Assembly (NCBI GenBank): GCA_000163555.2
Contig: ADAC02000001.1
Location: forward strand, 186,001 to 250,000
Direction: 5' to 3'
Length of the DNA stretch: 64,000 bases
Source of the DNA: an alpha proteobacterium HIMB114
GTDB lineage: Bacteria > Pseudomonadota > Alphaproteobacteria > Pelagibacterales > Pelagibacteraceae
Position numbers and translations under genes: made by a program. Shown here piece by piece: positions 61,737 through 64,000 of the stretch. Every line of letters begins with the position of its first letter. Position 1 is the first letter of the stretch. The notes beneath the pieces were generated by a model that did no database searches, was not told where the DNA came from, and saw nothing but the letters and a program-made list of their open reading frames with translations.

Positions 61737-62198
61737 TTAAAGCTTCGTTGGGTTTGGTTGACCCTTGTATACAATTTCAGGGTCAAATGTTTTCTCTTTT
61801 TCCTCAAACTTTAACTCAATATCATCAGTTTTATTTTCAAGCGGTATTGATCTATAAAAACATGAGTAGTATCCAACATGACAACTCGCTCCATCACCAA
61901 TATCAACTGATATCCACAAAGAGTCTTGATCGTCATCTATTCTTATAAATTTTATTTTTTGAACCCATCCGCTTGTTTTACCTTTATGCCAAATAGCATT
62001 TCTTGATCTACTGAAATAATGTGCTTCTTTTGTCTCAATAGTTTTTTTAAATGCTTCCTCATTCATATAACCGTGCATTAAAATTTCCCCAGATTTATAA
62101 TCAGTGGTGATCACAGGTATCAACCCATTTTGATCAAACTTTGGGCATAATTCTTTACCTTCTTCTACTTGTTCTACAGATATTCTTTTTTTAAACAT
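61737..62198 (-). CDS. hisI: Phosphoribosyl-AMP cyclohydrolase HisI
   Basis: This 153-residue enzyme catalyses the third step of histidine synthesis. GEILMHGYMNEEAFKKTIETKEAHYFSRSRNAIWHKGKTSG and the zinc/magnesium site GDGASCHVGYYSCFY are diagnostic. The gene is isolated from the rest of the his pathway. It is divergent from folE. Confidence 0.93.
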   Translation of the reverse strand: MFKKRISVEQVEEGKELCPKFDQNGLIPVITTDYKSGEILMHGYMNEEAFKKTIETKEAHYFSRSRNAIWHKGKTSGWVQKIKFIRIDDDQDSLWISVDIGDGASCHVGYYSCFYRSIPLENKTDDIELKFEEKEKTFDPEIVYKGQPNPTKL

Positions 62199-62257
62199 TG
62201 TTATGTGTATCTATAATTGTATATTAGATTAATCAAATTTAATTATACAGGGACTAA

Positions 62258-62869
62258 ATGACAAATAAAAATGTAACAGAATTTAAAGCAAAATTAGTAG
62301 AAAAGATTAGTAAAGAGGAAGCAAAAAAAGCTATTCAAACAATATTAAAATACATTGGGGAAAATCCTGATCGCGAAGGCCTAATTGAAACCCCAAAAAG
62401 AGTAATCAAAGCTTTTGATGAATATTTCTCAGGCTATGCAGAAGACCCCCAGTTATATTTGGAAAAAACTTTTGGAGATGTGGAAGGATATAACGATATG
62501 GTTATTCAAAAAAACATTTCTATCCAAAGTCATTGCGAACACCATATGGCACCAATAATTGGAATTACTCATGTGGCTTATATCCCTTCAGAAAAAGTTG
62601 TTGGTTTAAGCAAATTAGCTAGAGTCGTTGAGGCGTATTCAAGAAGACTGCAAACCCAGGAGAGATTAACTATGCAAATTGCCAATGCGATTAACAAAGG
62701 TTTAAAAGCTCATGGAGCGGCAGTGTGTATTGATGCTGTTCACCAATGCATGACGACTAGAGGAGTAATGAAAGAAAACGCATCAACTGTAACAAACTAT
62801 TTCACAGGCTCATTTAGAGATAGTCAGTCACTTCAGCAAAGATTTTTATCTTATATTAACCAAAAGTAA
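62258..62869 (+). CDS. folE: GTP cyclohydrolase I FolE
   Basis: This 203-residue enzyme makes dihydroneopterin triphosphate from GTP for folate or queuosine-type products. The zinc site is SHCEHHMAPIIG plus Cys in HQCMTTRGV; RVVEAYSRRLQTQERLT and the early GENPDREGLIETPKRV are canonical. It overlaps the next small gene (TAATG). Confidence 0.94.
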   Translation: MTNKNVTEFKAKLVEKISKEEAKKAIQTILKYIGENPDREGLIETPKRVIKAFDEYFSGYAEDPQLYLEKTFGDVEGYNDMVIQKNISIQSHCEHHMAPIIGITHVAYIPSEKVVGLSKLARVVEAYSRRLQTQERLTMQIANAINKGLKAHGAAVCIDAVHQCMTTRGVMKENASTVTNYFTGSFRDSQSLQQRFLSYINQK

Positions 62870-63105
62870 TGTTTGATATTCCTGATAAATATAAAAATTT
62901 AAAAAAAGTTTATGTTGATACAACTCATGTAGCGACACAAATAGATAGCCCTAAAGTTTATTATAAAATCAAACCAAACGAAGGATATGTAGTTTGTGGA
63001 TACTGTAATATTTGCTTTATTTTAAAAGAGGACGCAGATCTTGATACGGACAGAGTATTTTTTTATAATGAAAGACAAAGTAAATTAGAACATCAATCAA
63101 ATTAA
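62869..63105 (+). CDS. Small zinc-finger-like protein (zf-CHCC type, degenerate)
   Basis: This 78-residue protein contains SPKVYYKIKPNEGYVVCGYCNICFILKED, which resembles the zf-CHCC domain of a mitochondrial complex I subunit and its bacterial homologues (normally Cys, His, CxxC). The CxxC is present, but the usual GHPRVY-type His is Ser and the first Cys is missing, so zinc binding may differ. Its ATG overlaps the folE stop, which couples the two genes. Confidence 0.65.
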   Translation: MFDIPDKYKNLKKVYVDTTHVATQIDSPKVYYKIKPNEGYVVCGYCNICFILKEDADLDTDRVFFYNERQSKLEHQSN

Positions 63106-63111
63106 AATTTT

Positions 63112-64000
63112 ATGAGTTTTAAAGCTATAGTTTTAAATAAGGATGGTGAAAATTTTACCAGAGAACTTAAAGAGGTTGAAAAGTCTTTTTTAACTCATGG
63201 TAATGTTTTGGTTAAAGTAGATTATTCATCTTTAAATTTTAAAGACGGCATGATTTTAAAGAATGGAGGAAACCTGGTTAAAGATTATCCTCATATACCA
63301 GGTATAGACTTTGCAGGAACCGTTGAGGAAAGCGAGTCTGGTAAATTCAAAAAGGGTGACAAAGTCATATTAACTGGCTGGAGAGTAGGCGAGGTTTTTT
63401 TTGGTGGGTATTCTCAGTATGCAAAAGTTCAAGATGATTTTTTAGTTAAAATGCCAAATGACCTAGATAGTAAAAAGGCAATGATATTAGGAACGGCAGG
63501 CCTTACAGCTTTAATGTGTGTCTTAGCTATTCAAGCAAGAGAGACAATTTTATTAGGTGAGCCAATAAAAGATGTTTTAGTGACAGGTGCTACAGGTGGA
63601 GTTGGAAGTGTTGCAGTTTTAGCGCTTAGTAAACTTGGTTATAATGTTTCAGCCGTAACTGGAAAAAAAGATAAATCAGATTTTTTAAAATCCTTTGGAG
63701 CAAATAATATTGTAGATCGTTCAGAACTTGATCAAGATGCAAGACCAATTGATAAAGGCTTATACGACGGGGTAGTTGATACAACAGGTGGGAAAATACT
63801 TGCAAAAGCATTATCTCATACAAGACCAAATGGTATTGTAGCTGCTTGTGGATTGGCTAGTAGTTACAAATTAGAAACAACTGTTATGCCTTTTATTATT
63901 AGAGGAGTTAAGCTCTGGGGAATAGACTCTGTTACAGCTCCTGCAAAAAGAAGAGAGTTTCTATGGTCACAAGCGACTAATTATATTGATTTTAATAAGT
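63112..64000 (+). CDS. Acrylyl-CoA reductase (AcuI/YhdH)-type oxidoreductase, partial
   Basis: This open frame of 296 codons runs off the window end without a stop. It belongs to the medium-chain dehydrogenase family: early SSLNFKDGMILKNGG, HIPGIDFAGTVEES, the Rossmann VLVTGATGGVGSVAVLALSKLGY, YDGVVDTTGGKIL, and GVKLWGIDSVTAPAKRREFLW fit the YhdH/AcuI group. AcuI reduces acrylyl-CoA with NADPH, which detoxifies acrylate from dimethylsulfoniopropionate. The complete protein should be about 325-330 residues. Confidence 0.85.
   Translation, partial: MSFKAIVLNKDGENFTRELKEVEKSFLTHGNVLVKVDYSSLNFKDGMILKNGGNLVKDYPHIPGIDFAGTVEESESGKFKKGDKVILTGWRVGEVFFGGYSQYAKVQDDFLVKMPNDLDSKKAMILGTAGLTALMCVLAIQARETILLGEPIKDVLVTGATGGVGSVAVLALSKLGYNVSAVTGKKDKSDFLKSFGANNIVDRSELDQDARPIDKGLYDGVVDTTGGKILAKALSHTRPNGIVAACGLASSYKLETTVMPFIIRGVKLWGIDSVTAPAKRREFLWSQATNYIDFNK

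Overview
The window is a strongly AT-rich, gene-dense bacterial chromosome segment with about 70 protein genes. I saw no rRNA, tRNA, transposase or CRISPR array. No gene-free stretch exceeds about 135 bases; the longest is 45873-46007. Adjacent genes commonly share stop/start bases (TAATG, ATGA), and convergent genes overlap or lie within 9 bases of each other. The gene families (form II Cox-like Mo hydroxylase, znuABC with a Fur-type Zur, a DUF1244 protein, LivKHMGF, tripartite tricarboxylate transporters) together with the compaction fit a streamlined marine alphaproteobacterium, most likely of the SAR11/Pelagibacterales type. That placement is inference from composition and content, not from a marker gene.

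Layout. 0-9 kb: a radical SAM gene, a LysE exporter, a branched-chain-type amino-acid ABC transporter (livK-H-M-G-F), an AzlCD exporter, a glutarate 2-hydroxylase (GlaH/CsiD) and an exported MsrA. 9-42.5 kb: a large organic-acid catabolism island. It holds two tripartite tricarboxylate transporters (one with TctA and TctB fused), a TcuA-like tricarballylate dehydrogenase, two tandem aconitase-family enzymes, two PrpF-family isomerases and four MmgE/PrpD proteins. It also holds an isocitrate lyase/PEP mutase-family lyase, an isocitrate/isopropylmalate dehydrogenase-family enzyme, two 2-hydroxyacid dehydrogenase types, an SDR protein lacking the usual tyrosine, a TauD-like dioxygenase, TSUP and YeiH-type exporters, and one IclR regulator. 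42.5-50 kb: molybdenum cofactor genes (moaA-moaC-moeA-moaD-moaE, and moaB) with an orphan ccmD, a homocysteine methyltransferase, a TSUP exporter, an azoreductase-like flavoprotein and a pirin. 49.7-52.8 kb: zinc uptake (zur, znuB, znuC, and divergent znuA behind two Zur boxes). 52.7-54.2 kb: rlmN and two small genes. 54.3-60.2 kb: a xanthine-oxidase-family hydroxylase (coxG, S, L, M) with a split XdhC and a MocA-like maturation enzyme. 60.2-64 kb: a HAD hydrolase, DUF2237, a 2OG-Fe(II) oxygenase, HisI, FolE, a small zinc-finger-like protein, and an acrylyl-CoA reductase-type gene cut by the window end.

How it works together. The 10-42 kb island looks like a pathway for taking up environmental tri- or dicarboxylates (candidates: tricarballylate, trans-aconitate, alkylcitrates, or sulfonated analogues). 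These would be turned by oxidation, isomerisation and hydration into TCA-cycle intermediates. A 17-bp palindrome (consensus GTTTYAYAWTGTGAAAY) recurs at four divergent promoters inside the island, one of them next to the iclR start codon. This suggests that a single IclR protein controls the island as a regulon. The Moco genes at 42-50 kb could supply the molybdenum hydroxylase at 55-60 kb. All three transporter binding-protein genes are followed by a strong hairpin at the junction with the next gene, which would favour excess binding protein over permease.
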